A DNA stretch of 64,000 bases, taken from Tetrahymena thermophila SB210. Lineage: Eukaryota; Ciliophora; Oligohymenophorea; Hymenostomatida; Tetrahymenidae. Shown here piece after piece: positions 12,937 through 26,580 of this stretch. The stretch's first letter is position 1; every line of letters begins with the position of its first letter. The translations under genes were made by a program, and so were the position numbers. The notes beneath the pieces are model-generated. The model ran no database searches. It worked only from the letters and a program-made list of their open reading frames with translations, and had not been told where the DNA came from. The stretch is taken from contig NW_002476563.1 of assembly GCF_000189635.1 (NCBI RefSeq), positions 402,183 through 466,182 of the forward strand. The letters are read 5' to 3'.

Positions 12937-13744
12937 TTCTTCTTCTTCTTCTTACTTTCTATTTATTTATTAATCCTTTGAAATATTTTTTTTTTTTAAT
13001 TATTTGTAGATTAGAGAGAATCTATTTTTGTTTGAAACGAATTAAGTATTGTTTATTTAATTTAGAAAAGGATTTTTATAATCACAGTCATAAGTTATAT
13101 GATAAATTCCAACAAAAGTGATTCATATGACGTAGAATCAATTCCAATTATATCATTACTCTTTAAATTTATCTAAAGATTTCTGTAAAAAATCTTTATG
13201 TTTGCTGAAATTAACAGTTGGAAAAACAAAAGAAGTAATAATTGATTGTAAAAAGATTTATATTAACCACTAAATTAGATATACACAAATAAACAGATAA
13301 AAAATTAAATACAAAAATAGAAAATTTCTCAACATTAATTGGTGAATAATTAAGAAAATTGTAGATTTTATATAAATAAATAAGTTGTATGTTACAAGTA
13401 AAATAGATAGAAATTAATGTATTTTTATTATTATTTTATTTAGTTTTTATCAAGCAAGAAGGCTATGGAATGTTTTATTTTCAATTTTGATTAATTAATT
13501 ACTAAGTTAATTAAATTATAATTGCTTTAATAATAGTGTGTAAAGAGTGTTAGTAAATAAAATAAGTTTTTATAGATCAGATTTTTATTATATCAAAATA
13601 ATATCTCATTTTCCTCATAATTTTAATTCAAGTTTGTTTTTTATTTGACTGGAGTTTCATTGATTTCTCAAAATTTGCTTACTCTTTTATAAAAATTATA
13701 GATTAAATCGTCTAAATATAAACAAAAATATATAGCTTCATAAA
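12937..13744. other. AT-rich intergenic region
   Basis: Between the start of the ACAD11-like gene and the end of the condensin gene, both on the minus strand. A run of TTC triplets lies just 5' of the ACAD11 start codon (12938-12952). Nothing else is visible. Confidence 0.55.
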
Positions 13745-16700
13745 TCAAGATTCTTAAATTTTGCTTCGTCTAAGGTTTTATGAGTTTTCATTTTCTTGTA
13801 ATGTTTAATCCAAGAAAATAAAAAATTCTAACTCAGTGTGACTTGGATCAACAAGTCTAAGATGTTTTTCGTTTGCCAAATGCAGTATGCTAATAAAGCA
13901 ATTCTAGACTGAAACTCCCTAAGCTTAATTATCTTATCCAAGAGAATTTGGTAATTAATGCATTAAATCACTAAACTTGAGAGAAACATCTTCACTATTA
14001 ATTTGAGTAATCGCACTTTCAATTTACTCCTATTCTTCATTTTCAGATAGCTTGGCTTTATTTTTTCTTTTTCCTCTTTTATTTTAATTTTCTTATACAA
14101 TTTAACTTAATTAGGTTAATTAGCTGTTATTTTCTTTGCTCTTCTATTAAGTCATAGTCTACCATACTGTTTCTTTTAAATCTCTAATTCTCACAGGCTT
14201 TCTTTTTATAGTTTATGAAAAAAAGTTTTGGGTTTTATTTTGAGTGTAGAGACTTTGTGAATTATTATTAGCAGAGAAAGGGTATTGATATCTTCCGTAT
14301 GGTGAGTTATTCATTTAAATATCAAATTGACTTTAGCCTTCTCTTTGTGTGTTAAAAAATCTATTATCTCTTTAATTATTATACTTCTAAGGATTGTAAA
14401 ATCTATCATCCATTTCATCATATAAATCATCAAAGCCAATAGCTTCGTACTCATTTTAATATTCATCATTTTAATTAATAGCATTTTAGCTTGTATTTTA
14501 ATTCTATTAGCTCTACTAAAATATATCAAATTAACTGTCATATTCACTAGTAAATTCCTTTATTCTACTTTATTTTGTATTTTCTATGTATTTTAAACCT
14601 ATTTAGAATACTCTTTTAAAAAATAAATATTTAAATATTATCATAATATAATTAAAATTAGTACTGCTCACTGGTAATTTTATAATCTTTTTGAATAGTA
14701 CTTTTCTACTTTATTTTTACATATTTTAATCCTAAATTACTCTTATATCTCTAAAATTTCTTGCCTATTACTTCTTTATAGCTTTCTTCTTTCTTTTTGG
14801 TTTAGAAAATAAATTATAATTAATCTTTAATGTTTTGACAAATTACTCCATTATTTAGGCTAAAATCAATATATTTTTGTGGCTTCGTTAATCTTTCATA
14901 CTGGTTATTCATGGCTATGTTTTCATTTTATTCTTCAGCTTCCATATCTTCCTTTATCTCTCCAAGTAATAGATCATCTTACAATTTTTTTGAACGTATT
15001 TTTTTCCTTTTATTAGCACTCAGCTTTTGTATATCCCATTGCTTAGGGTCTCCCCAATTTAAATTCCTTTTTAATAAATTTTTATTGAGAAACATTACAT
15101 AAATTAAAAATTTACATGAGAAAATTAGAGAATATTGTTTTATCTCCTCCTCCTACTTTGTTTAAAGAATTATGAAGTAAAGAATTATCAATTTGCTTTG
15201 TTTCTTAAGTTGATGGATTTTCATCCTATAATATATTTTACAATTTTCTATTTTATTGAAGAAGTTTTAACTGAAATTTATACATACATGATAATTTGCA
15301 TAGTCATTTGAAGAATCAAAACCTTAGTATTCGTCATTCAAATCGAATCTTATCTGCTTTGTGTTCTTAAAAATACTGTTATCAGGCGTGTAACTTTAAG
15401 ACATTTATGATAAAATAAAATCTTCTTTGTTTTATGAAGACTGAGATGCATTTTGAAACAATGAATCGTCACTCAGGTTTCTGTACATAAAATTTTATGA
15501 GGTAAAAGCATTCATTTAATATGCTAGGTTTATTTCGTTTAATAAAATTTTATCATTCTCATTTTAAAGCACTTAATTGACTATAGAAGCAGAATTTTCA
15601 TCCATGATTTCCATTTTTTTATTATTTTGAGTTAGAATCTTAATATCATTCTCAGAGTTTAAACTTTAAATATTATCAAATAGCAATTATTAAGAAACTT
15701 CGTCAATCACTGACATCTTAAAATCAATTAATTCTGGAAATAAATCGATAATCTAATCTTCAACAGGAGCTGAGAATTTATTTTTAAATTCTTCTTAAGT
15801 GAATAATTTCATATAATTTGACTTAGTCTATTTTTTTTAATCTCTTTAAACTAATTTTTACTATTTGCCCAATGCCTCATCTAATTCAGACAAATTTATA
15901 CAAAGCTCTTTATCTACTTCCAGTACATTAAGAAGAAGACCTTCCGAGCTAGTATCGTCAAAATACTAGCTTTTCTTCCTAAATAGAGGATCTAGATCAA
16001 AAAGAATATCATACTTATCAACAATTAATTTTTCTGGCTTTTCTATCTGCTTTTAACCAGCAATAAACGGATCAAAATTTTCAAAAGATCCTTGTTAGAT
16101 TTATTTTTCTTCAAATGAAACTATCTTTTTTTCTAATTATTAATTAATTGAATGATTAAAATATAAAATAATGATTTTTTAAAGAATACTTTAATCGTTT
16201 CTGTCTTATTTATTTCCTTCATTCTTGCTTTCATCCTCTTATTCTTCATTTTCCATTTCTTTACTCTTGTCTCCACCTATTTATCCTCTTGCTATACATG
16301 CTAATAAATGATAAGCCTCTTTTGATAGTCTATCAACTTTCATAGAATAGAGCTTGGAAATACACTCTAATATACATCCTGAGTCTTTCCACTCATACAA
16401 AACTAATTAAAGTTCCTATTCTACATCAAAATCAAAAGCTTCATCCGTCTTTATTCTCTTTGTATTTAATGTTTTAAAAAATAATGATGTGTCTTAACTT
16501 TACTTTATACTTACTAAGATAGTAAATATAAAAAATAAATTCTTACACTTTTAGATATTTTTTGGAATATTTGAAGCCATCTATCTTTTAGTTATTTTTA
16601 TTCTGGAGTGAGATGTGAATCATCATCACTTTCTTGATCGCTTTCAGCATCCAAATCTATGCTTTCATCCTATATTTATACAGAGCTCTAACTCATGCTT

Positions 16701-17014
16701 ATGCTTGTGTTAACTCTCCTGATAGGTTTATTAGAAGTCTTCATAGCTAAATCGTCAGATTTAACTAGCTGACTATTATTTCTCCCTTTAAGACTGCTAT
16801 TCACACTTACATTTTTTTTCTAAGAAAAAGATATTTCAGCTGCTTTTTAATTAGAATTAATCTCCCAAATATCATCCTAATAATCAAGATCATAAGATGA
16901 TATGTTACTTTCCTTTTCTGTTTCTAAATCTTCTATGCTATATTTTTCCTTTCTAGAACTCTTCAAAGTGCTTTTTGCCCTTCTAATTTTTGTTTGCTTT
17001 TTGTTTGCATTCAT
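13745..17014 (-). CDS. NCAPH: Condensin complex subunit 2 (CAP-H / Barren kleisin)
   Basis: Six exons on the minus strand: 17014-16547, 16502-16190, 16132-15288, 15225-15116, 15066-14665, 14567-13745 (2961 nt, 986 aa plus TGA). Three blocks identify the Barren family. The N-terminal kleisin region has NTKRIKTDEAFDFD and CISKLYSMKVDRLSKEAYHL, the part that contacts an SMC neck in other condensins. The central block is FDLDPLFRKKSQYFDD with SEGLLLNVLEVD. The C-terminal winged-helix block has VSVQNCFISILHLANEKH. The N-terminus is Lys/Arg- and acid-rich, and the linker is Q/N-rich. The protein would bridge the SMC2/SMC4 heads. Tetrahymena is known to have several CAP-H paralogs for its two nuclei; which one this is cannot be told from sequence alone. 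The acceptors of exons 2 and 6 are the least certain splice sites. Confidence 0.88.
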
Positions 17015-17854
17015 CTTTACTATTTTTGCTAACTAAATGCGTATATCTATCTATCAATATTTATGATTTATAAGCTGATAAAAAAAATAGAGTGCGCAAT
17101 AATTAAGATTTTATTATTTTATTTAATTAAGTATTTTTAAATCACAAAAATAAATACTTGGTAGAATGTCAATCCCACCAAAAATTAAATTTGAATATTT
17201 TCTAATTTTTGGCATAGTTGTTATTACTGCTTTTTTAATAATAAACAAATAGTAATTTATTTTTTTGTATTGCTAATTTTGCATTAAGTAAATTAGACAT
17301 CCAGAAATTCTGAATAATTTAATGTGCAAAAAATATTCTTCTAGATATTATTTTAAGCTAATTAAAATATTTTTTGATATCATCAACCTTTTCCTTTAAG
17401 TTTTTTAAAAGTTTTAAAAATTAAAATTTATTAAATAACCACAATTAAATTTTTTTTTTTCCTAAAAATAGTTATCAAGCAAATTATATTTGTTATCATA
17501 CTAGATTTTATTTGCTCTTTTATTGAGTCATTTTTTATTTCTTGATAAACTAAAAATTAAATTTAATCTAATAATAAAAAATTTCAATGCTCACCTTAAT
17601 TAATTTTAAGATAGTGATTTATGTAAATGAATGAATTAAAATGATTTGTGTCTAATGATATTTTAAACTACGCTATTTTTGTTTTAATACTATTAATTTC
17701 TAAGTATTTAAGATTAAATATATATTTATCAAAATTGAATATTTATGGGTAATATCAAGGTTTTACTTAAAATTTTGATAGGCAATTAAAACTCTTAAAA
17801 ATATTAAATATATAACAAATTAGTAATAAGGGTAGGAGATAGCATATAATTTAA
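17015..17854. other. Divergent intergenic region; duplication unit A begins near 17594
   Basis: Shared upstream region of the condensin gene (minus) and PUS7 (plus). From about 17594 onward it aligns by eye with ~27151 onward (shared CCTTAATTAATTTTA, then ATGATTTGTGTCTAA and TTTATGGGTAATATCAAG). The duplication therefore carried about 260 bp of PUS7 upstream DNA, probably including its promoter. Confidence 0.6.
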
Positions 17855-19817
17855 ATGGAATAATAAAAAGAAACATTAGGAGAAACTAATGTAGGAATTA
17901 CTGCCTTTTTAACCTAAGGTAAACCTTTCAAGGGCATTGTTAAGTATAGAATTTAAGATTTTATTGTAAATGAGGTGACTTAAGAAAAAGAGACACTTTA
18001 TCCTTCTGAGAAGACAATATTTTAGAAATAAAATAATTAGAAGAAAGATTAAAGCAATTAAGAGGCTCCTCAAGAAGAAAAAAAATCAGAATATGAAATT
18101 TCTGATGAGCTTTCCTAGAAGATAAAAGAAATATTCGGGTAGGAAAAAGGAGAAAAGATGATAAAGTTTTATAATGATTTAGAAGCAGGCTTGAAGGCTA
18201 AAGAAAACGAATTTAGTATTTTAATAGACTGCCCAGATGAAAAGGAGGAGAGACTCAAAATTCATTAATTTGTGAGAGAGGAGCTAATTCATATGGACTC
18301 ATCCACTGAGGGAGATAATGCAAAAAAGTCTATTAAAGTATTTTTTACAAAAAACAAAGCAAAAAGAGGTAAAATTGACCAAAAGGTTTACCATTGCGTT
18401 TTATTTAAAAATGGCATAGATAACTTTACTGCCATTCAAAACATCAGCAAATATCTGAGATTACCTCCAAAGAATATTAACGCTGCTGGTATTAAAGACA
18501 AAAGAGGAATCACTACTCAACTTATAAGTATTGCTATGAGTAACACATCAGCTGAGATACTCAATCAAAGATTCCAAAATTCAAGATGGAACAATATGAA
18601 GGTCTAAAATGTTAAAGATGCTACTTCTCAACTTAGAACTGGTGATTTGTACGGAAATAGATTTTCATTAGCAATTAGACTGGTTTCGTACGAAGAATAA
18701 GAAGTCATAAAAGCAGTTGAAGACCTTAAAAAATTAGGGTTTATCAATTATTTTGGTATGTAACGTTTTGGCACAAATAATAGCATTCATACTCACGAAA
18801 TAGGTAAAAATATTAACACTATAAAAAAAATTAAATTACTCAAACAAAAATATAATAAAATTTTTAATTTATGGGTGATTTTTAGCAATTTTTATTTTTT
18901 AATTAGGTTTACTCATCCTAAAAAGACAGTGGGAATAAGTTTTTGATTCAATAGTCGGATAAGAAACAAATGATAAAAGAGTAAATGAAGCTAAAAAAGC
19001 TTTCTTAAAGGATAAAACTTAAATTAGAGATGCTTTGAGAGACATTCCCTTTAAATACAAAATAGAAAGAACATTGTTGTAAGGTTACGAAAGAGTAGGT
19101 ATGAAAAATAATTTCCTATAAGCCATTTGCTTTTTAAACAGGAGCACTAGAAATCTTTATTGTCACGCTTATTAGAGCTATATATGGAATCTACTTGCTT
19201 CTTATAGAATTCAGACATTAGGTAACTAGCTTGTTAAGGGGGATATAGTAGCAAAAAAGAGAGAGAATTTTTTGATAGATGTTGAAGCTGAAGTCGAAGA
19301 AGAAAATGGCTAAGAGGAAGAGTAAGAAGAAGAATCTAAATATTAAAGCATTGGTGATTATGAAATTGAAGTGATAGACGACTCAAATATTGATAAATAT
19401 ACTCTCTATGATGTTCTAATTCCTATTATAGGAGGAAAACTCAAAATACCTGAAAATTTTAATTTAAATGCTTACCTCACCTCAATTTTAGAAAAAGATG
19501 GTCTTGATTAACAATTGTTTGAAAAAATCTAAAAGGAATTTTTTGTAGAAGGAGGTTATAGATTTTTAATATGTTAAGCTGAAGACGTTTAATATTCCAT
19601 TAATAAATACAATGAGAAAAACTAGGACATTCTCACTCCTTACTACAACGTTTAGCAAGATCACTCAGAAGAAAATGGTAAATATAGTGCCCTTTGTTTA
19701 AAGTTTACTCTTGCGAAAGGTTCATATGCAACTATGCTAATCAGAGAATTAACGAAAATGCCTTCTGATTTTGACACCTAAATGGGTTTAAATAAAGAGT
19801 ACTAACAATTAGAATGA
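17855..19817 (+). CDS. PUS7: tRNA/mRNA pseudouridine synthase, PUS7/TruD family
   Basis: Two exons, 17855-18803 and 18907-19817, with a 103-nt intron (phase 1); 1860 nt, 619 aa plus TGA. The TruD signature is present: NAAGIKDKRGITTQ with the catalytic Asp at residue ~215, then FINYFGMQRFGT, HEIG and the C-terminal SYATMLIREL. The N-terminal FKGIVKYRIQDFIVNE is the usual first TruD strand. An acid/Glu-rich insert near residues 395-410 and one near residues 60-75 are lineage-specific. The enzyme isomerises uridine to pseudouridine in tRNAs, and in U2 snRNA and mRNA in yeast. Length is close to yeast Pus7 (676 aa). The start is the first ATG after an AT-rich leader and gives MEQQKETLGE. It is the intact parent-like copy of the broken gene at 27404-29300. 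Confidence 0.93.
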
Positions 19818-21453
19818 TTAAAAAATAATTTTTTCATGTGATTTTTCATGATATATATTTTTATTTTTTTAAAAAGGATATAATTTAATTAAATAAATTA
19901 GCTATACTTCATAATTATATAATAGTTAGATATTAATGGATAATTGAATTTGAAGTAATTCAAGCAGTTATATAATTTTTAAATTATTTTCAAAAATTAA
20001 CTAGGAATAATAATAAATATTCTAATTCTTTTTTGCACTTCAAATTTAGCTTACTTTCTTAAACTTTGTGCTTTAGTTTTTTATTTTATCTTCAAAAAAG
20101 CAGTAATTAACTCTAAAAAAACCACAATTTTTAAAAAATTTTATTTCAGTTATTAAGAGAGAAAGTTAGAAATAATAAATTAAAAATTAATTCATTCATT
20201 TTTAGAAAATAAAGAATGTAAATTAGTTTATATTTTTATGACAAATATATTTTATTCTCATCCAATATTAAAAAAAACTATTTTTCTTAAAACATTAGTA
20301 GTAGAAGAAAATAAAAATTTTATCTAATATAAGTAATTATATACTTTATTATTAATCTAGTATTTATGCATATTAAACTTAGTGAAATTGATGTTTATAA
20401 GATTTCTTTCTATTAATAATACTGTTTCTTAACAAAAATAAAAATTAAAAAATTAATAAAATTGGGGTAAATAATTTATTTTATTAAAAAAAATAAATTT
20501 ATGAAGTGACTTTAATATTAAATTGCTTTCTTATTTTTAAAAAGAATTTCAAAATTTATTTATCACTATAACCTAAAAATATAAATATTTAATTCAGTGA
20601 ATCTAACAAAGAATTTTCAAAAAATAAATGATTATTTTAAAAATTAAAGAATTTTAGAATTAAAATTCTTTCACTTTATACAAAACACCACAGAGAATTA
20701 GTTAAAAACCTAGATTGTAAAAAAATTAAACATCTTTTTATAAATAAAATAATTTTTGTCAAAAATATTAAAACATTCATTTTAAGGAGGTCTTGTTCAT
20801 AAAATAAACTCATACTAACATATTAATTCAGTAAAGTATATCATGCATAAATTAAAATCCTATGTCAATTATACTAATCAAATAAATTTTCTATGAACTC
20901 AAATATAAACCAAATATATGATTTCACTAAAAGTTAGTTTATATATTAATCATAATTTCTTTTTTCATTAATATAAAGAATCTTTTTTGTTTATTAAATA
21001 TTCTGATTAAATTAAGAGTAGTAAATATTTTTTTATTTCATAATTTTAAAAGGAATCTTTTAGTACTAAGCATAAAAAGTAAAAAATAATTAAAAAAGTG
21101 ATTTTACACCAAAAAAAATTGAGTGTTATCTATTTATTGTTTGTAATTAGAAACAAAAGAATAGATAGAACAGCCCAAATCTAATTAACTATAAAGTAAA
21201 TGCATGAATTTTCCTGTTTATTGTATTAAGGATAATAATCAGAGTGTCTTGATTTTATTAATTAATATAATATAATTATAAATGAAGATAATAAAATAAA
21301 ATTTTTGTTTAGATTAACAAATTACTTTAAAGTTTTTTTAGTTATTTAAAAAACCATAATTAAAAATAATGCAAAAAATAAGAATAAAAAACTAAAAGTA
21401 AACACAAATTCTTTATCAAGCAAATACATTTGAAATTATACTATCTAAAAATA
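19818..21453. other. Spacer between PUS7 and membrane-protein gene A
   Basis: Very AT-rich with no open frame under the ciliate code. It aligns loosely with the unit B spacer (29301-31074). From ~20655 it also aligns with the unit C upstream region (~36620 on), for example the shared TTTCACTTTATA and TCAATTATACTAATCAAATA-type segments. It probably holds the promoter of gene A. Confidence 0.6.
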
Positions 21454-24400
21454 ATGAAAAAAATAGGAAAACAAATTCTAAAAGTCTTTTTTGTCTTACT
21501 TTATATAAAGACTTTTGTTAAATGTGCATTATCTTATCAGTAGCAAAAAAATCTAATGAACAAATAAGTATATTCATCACTTCAAGTTGTTCAAGTTGAC
21601 ATAGATAATATATGCTAACTTAAAACGTTAAAATATATAATAACTCTACAATAACCATACTAGGATTACTTCTTTGCACACAGCAATAAATGCGGTTTAA
21701 TACTTTTATAACTTTAAATATCTACAGGAGACTATAAGCTCATTTAAAGTTATCCTATTATAAAGGATGTTTCAGCAATAGCTTACAATTATGCTCTAAA
21801 TACATTATGGGTAGCTGATTACTCCTATAAAATAACTATTTATGACGCTTCTAATCCATAATAGCTTTAAGCTTTGAATCAGATAACTTCATTTAATTTA
21901 TCAACTTAGGCCATCTACTTCAGTTCGGATAACAAACAGGTCTACTTTCTTTAATCATAAGGGAATATTCAAATTTATTTGATGTAGAACTTAGTTTTTA
22001 TCTAAAAGTTTATCAACGCTAATAATCCAGCTTCAATCCTTGTTTTGCCTCAGTAAAACCTTTTAATTTTAGGAGGATATAATTTATACTTCTACTAAAT
22101 CTAGAATAGCAGTTATGATCCCACCTAACCTTATTAGCTTGGTAATTCCTAATAAATTATTACAGGAGACAATACACCTAAAATGTACTTTGTTGATAAT
22201 AAATATCTATTTACTTGGTCCACATTTACAGGATTAAACCATTACGACATTTCTGGTTGCATTAAAACATAAATATGTGATAATACATCAGTTATCATGA
22301 TAGCAACCCAAAAGTAGCTCATCTTAGGATTTTAAAATATCTATTTGACTAAGGACACAAATTACTTCATCGTTTTCTACAATTTTTATGGAATCTACAT
22401 TTATGATGTCAGTTAAAGATCAGGATTTACTCAATACTATAGTATTTAGCTTACAGGATAAAACACTGCTATGGGAATAAGTTAAGATGAAAAATATATT
22501 ATCCTAACTTTAGATAATTCATTGAATGTCTATAGGTAAATCCCTTCAAACCTAAATATTTAAGCTCCAAATATTCTCAATACACATTAAAATACCTTAT
22601 TTAATCAACATGTTTAGTCTATAAAAACATTTTGGCACTGCACTATAGACGATAATCTTAATATGGCTATTACTAATGGAGCTAACGGTGCTTGGCTGAT
22701 GAATATTAATCCTATCAACTATAGTATTAATATAGTATAGCACTTAACTTACCAATTTTCAAATAATATCTTAGATGAAGCTCGCTTCTTGTCAGGACTT
22801 AAGTATATTGCTCTTTCTCCAGGCTACTTGATATATTTCTATTCAAGATCTGCAGATCTTTCACAGTTAACACAGCTTTCTATTTACACACCACCAATGA
22901 ATAATGCTCATATAGGATGCATAAGATAATCAAAAGATGGAAAAACTTTGTTTGTTGCTGGAGGCTAAGCAGGCTTAATAGTGATAGATATTTCTGACAT
23001 TAATAATCCTAAACATATTTCTGCAGTTTATTATACTTTCCCTTAAGCTCCAAGCTGCTAAAGTAAAGGAATTTCGATATCAAATGATGAAAAATATCTT
23101 TATATGACATATAGATATTTAGGTGTTGTAATCTATGACATTTCAGATTTCCACAATCCTAAATAAGTAAATGTTGTTTACACTTTGGGTGGAGAAGACG
23201 TCTTTCTTACTGATGACAATTTAAATATGGTAGTTGTTGATACAATTTATGGGCTTTCTTTCTGGTCACTTGAACCAGATAGAACTCAACCAATAAAATA
23301 AGCATCTCTAATGACTTAAGGATAAGCAGTACACATGAGATTTCTTTAAAACTATAGCTTTATTTTAACAACTTCTATATACAAAGGATAGCTTTTCTTG
23401 ATAGACTACAGAGACAGAACTAATCCGTAGCTCATTCAATCATACTAGTATTAAGGAGTGGAGAATAACTCAGCTGATGTGTGTATTTCACCAGACGAAT
23501 CATTTTCTATGATGATATTCCCTAATGGAGTAGTTTATGTACCTCTAAGAAATCCAGTCGTATTCCATACAGATATTATTTGGTTGCAAGAAACACCAAA
23601 CTCTTCAACGAATAAATAAATCTTAATGAATCCAGTAGATTTTAGCTCACAAGCCCAAAATTTATAAGTTGGTATGAAAGTTATACTTAAACTAAGTCAG
23701 CTTTATTCAGTAAATACCGTAGCCTTGGTAAATGCTTTTTACTATGAAAACTAAGTGATGAACACACTACCTACTTGGGTTACTATCTCCTAGAATTCCT
23801 TAAGCGTATAGGTTTCAGTTGATAAAGCTGCTATTGACTAATCATTAATTTAATCCTAGGTAAAAAAATAAGGTAAGGGAGATGGAATATCTTCTTAAGT
23901 TGTTATACAAAATAAACTCTTTTTTTTCTAGCTTTCAGAAAGAGTTTCAGTTACTGATTTTGTGCAGTCCTAAATAGGAATTACAAGCGCACTCTCTACT
24001 TAGATATATAATGATTGCACGATTTATTAAATAATACTTGACTCTGGTTTTGTAAATCCAAACTACTCTGATAATTAAATTTAAGCTTTTTTAACTTCTT
24101 CAGTTTATACACCACAAATCATGGAATAAATAAAGTACATTCTTCGCCAAAAATTAACTAACTATCCTGTTCAATTCAATATTCAAAATTCTCTTTTTAT
24201 AGACATTTACTCTCAGGTAAAAGTTATCACTTCTTACTCTTCATCAGTTGTTGTTTACTTTTTTGTCAACTCTACTGTAGCATAGTTTGTGAATAAAAAC
24301 TACCCCGCAGTCTTAACTTCTTTTTCTTCTAACTTCGACTAAATTTAAATACAAGGAGGTATTGATTCTGTTAACTCTGTCCTTCTAAATGGTGTCAAAA

Positions 24401-26580
24401 TTTCAAATTTAACAGATCCATCTAAAATCTAAATAAAAATATAAGTCAGTGATGGAGTTAATTATGATATATACAAACAATTTGAATGTGGAGATACTCA
24501 AATAATTACTCTAAATAGTCAGACATATAAAAATCCGAATCTTAGCTTATAAGATGATTTTAATCATAAATTTTCATAAGCCAGTGTTCAGATTTTAACT
24601 AAATTTGATTATTAAATCAGCTCTGAAGTCTTTCTTAATAAAGATGTCTCTAATTTAATTTTAACAGCATTTATTTTGAGCAATAAAGGCACATACACTC
24701 CTTTGAATAATTAATTTTGGCTCTCTTATGATTAAAATTAAAAAGTTTTCTCAGGAACTCCTTCATCAAGCGAATATAATACAGTTATTAGACTCAAAGT
24801 TGTTGCTACAGATGGATATACAACAGCAGAAGATTTTTTAGAAATTCATATTAACGCTATACCTCTTTCTTATGTTCTGACTATTTTATTTTAAGTTTTA
24901 GGTCCTACTCTAGGTCTTTTAGGTTTGTGGAGATACAGCTCTACTTTTTATAATATAATCAATAAAAGTAAACATGAAACTTCTTTGATTACGGTTAATG
25001 CTGGAGAGTAGATTATTTTACAGATTCCACTAATAAAAGATGAAATGTAAATCGCTAGAGACATCTGGGGTAAATTCTACAAGTAATTATCTAAAGATAG
25101 TTTTATATTAGCACTAACCAAATCAAAAGAAACGTATTCAAAAAATAAAATGCATCAAAATATTCAAAAAAAAATTGTAAAAAATTAACAAAATTTTATT
25201 AAATCTATTCAATCTGACTATTTCTTAAAAGTTAACTAAAGTTAAGAATAACAATCTCCATAGAGAAGTAATCCTTTGAGCCCAATCAAGCTTTGCAATG
25301 ACGAAAATGAAAGTTAATTTTAAAACAACTCTCCAACTCATTTACATGAGCTAACTTCTTAAGGCCTCAAAAACAAATTTAAATTTCCACAACTAAACAA
25401 TGATAAAAATATCGAAAATTCATCTTAAGTATCTTAATTTTAGACAATAGTTAGTGCATCTAAAGCTAATAAAATTTAAAGATAAGTCACCAAACTTGAA
25501 AAAAAACAAGTGAAAATGTCAATAATGATATCATAAAAATATAAGTAAGAAGAGCCCAAATAAGCTGAGGATTAATCAAATAACAGCTATTTTACTTAAT
25601 CTGGATACCTGAATAAATAATACATACTAGACTAAGTAAGAATATTTTTAACAACTTAAAAAAAAATTAAAAATAAAGAATTTGTTATCAATCAACTTAA
25701 AGATTCTAATAGTAAATTATCTTACTGTATCTTTGGTCTTGCATCAGTTTAATTTGCTGAATTTGATGAATCAACTAAAAGAATTATTGAGTTTCTTAAA
25801 AGTGTTGCAAGCTAAAGTTTCTCCAGTCAAGAATGGTATAAGCAATATGTTTTTGTATAACCTTGTATTGAATTAATACAGACATAACCTTTTCCTACCA
25901 TTTAAATAAATGAATAAGCATTAAATGAAACTCTGAAGATATTTAACTATGAAGAAATAAATTAAACTTAAAAAACTAATTCTAACTTATTCTTCTCAAT
26001 TTTTAGACCACTTATTGAAGATTACTTGATTGCAAGCTGTTATGGTTTTACCTTTGATACCTTTTACTTTATTCCTCACCCTATTGGAGAATGTCTTCAA
26101 ATGAAAGCTCACTCTCTAAAGTGTATCGAAGGATACGTTCCAGTAACTGATTCTTCTTGTATGAATTTAAGAAAATGCTTAGGGCTTGACTATGTTTAAA
26201 AAGAATTTATTGAAAACTAAAAACTGAACTCTTGGGTTTAGATGATTGACATTTCTAATAATGTCATACTACTTAAAGGGGTCCCTTTAAACAAAGACGT
26301 TGGAAGATATTTATTCAAAATAAATGATTTCAATGGTTACACAATAAAAAGAATAAATATTGAAGTTAATTACAATAAATAATTAGCTTCCTAATTTAAA
26401 AAGAATGAATTAACATAGAAATCTACTGTTTTTCCAGAAGCAGATTAAAATATTGAAGAGGGTTATGCATAAGATGAAGTGCAAATGATGGTTTCTCAGT
26501 ATTGTAATTTTACTAAAAAGAATTCATAGAATTTGAATGATATTTACTAAACAAGTTAAAAAGACGAGCTACTTGAATGA
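21454..26580 (+). CDS. Large single-pass membrane protein with LVIVD-type propeller and cadherin-like domain, copy A
   Basis: One uninterrupted exon of 1709 codons (1708 aa). Residues 1-~27 are a signal peptide (MKKIGKQILKVFFVLLYIK...). Residues ~90-620 hold beta-propeller-like LVIVD repeats, clearest at ~491-625: LFVAGGQAGLIVIDISDINN, then YLGVVIYDISDFHNPKQVN and VYTLGGEDVFL. Residues ~1080-1134 look like a He_PIG/dystroglycan-type cadherin domain: FWLSYDQNQKVFSGTPSSSE with VVATDGYTTAEDFLEI. One membrane segment follows (IPLSYVLTILFQVLGPTLGL, ~1136-1158). The ~550-residue C-terminus is cytoplasmic, first Q/S/K-rich and then a conserved segment with EDYLIASCYGFTFDTFYF. This is a surface receptor or adhesion architecture; the ligand is unknown. 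The function is not established. It is the first of three tandem paralogs. Confidence 0.9.
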
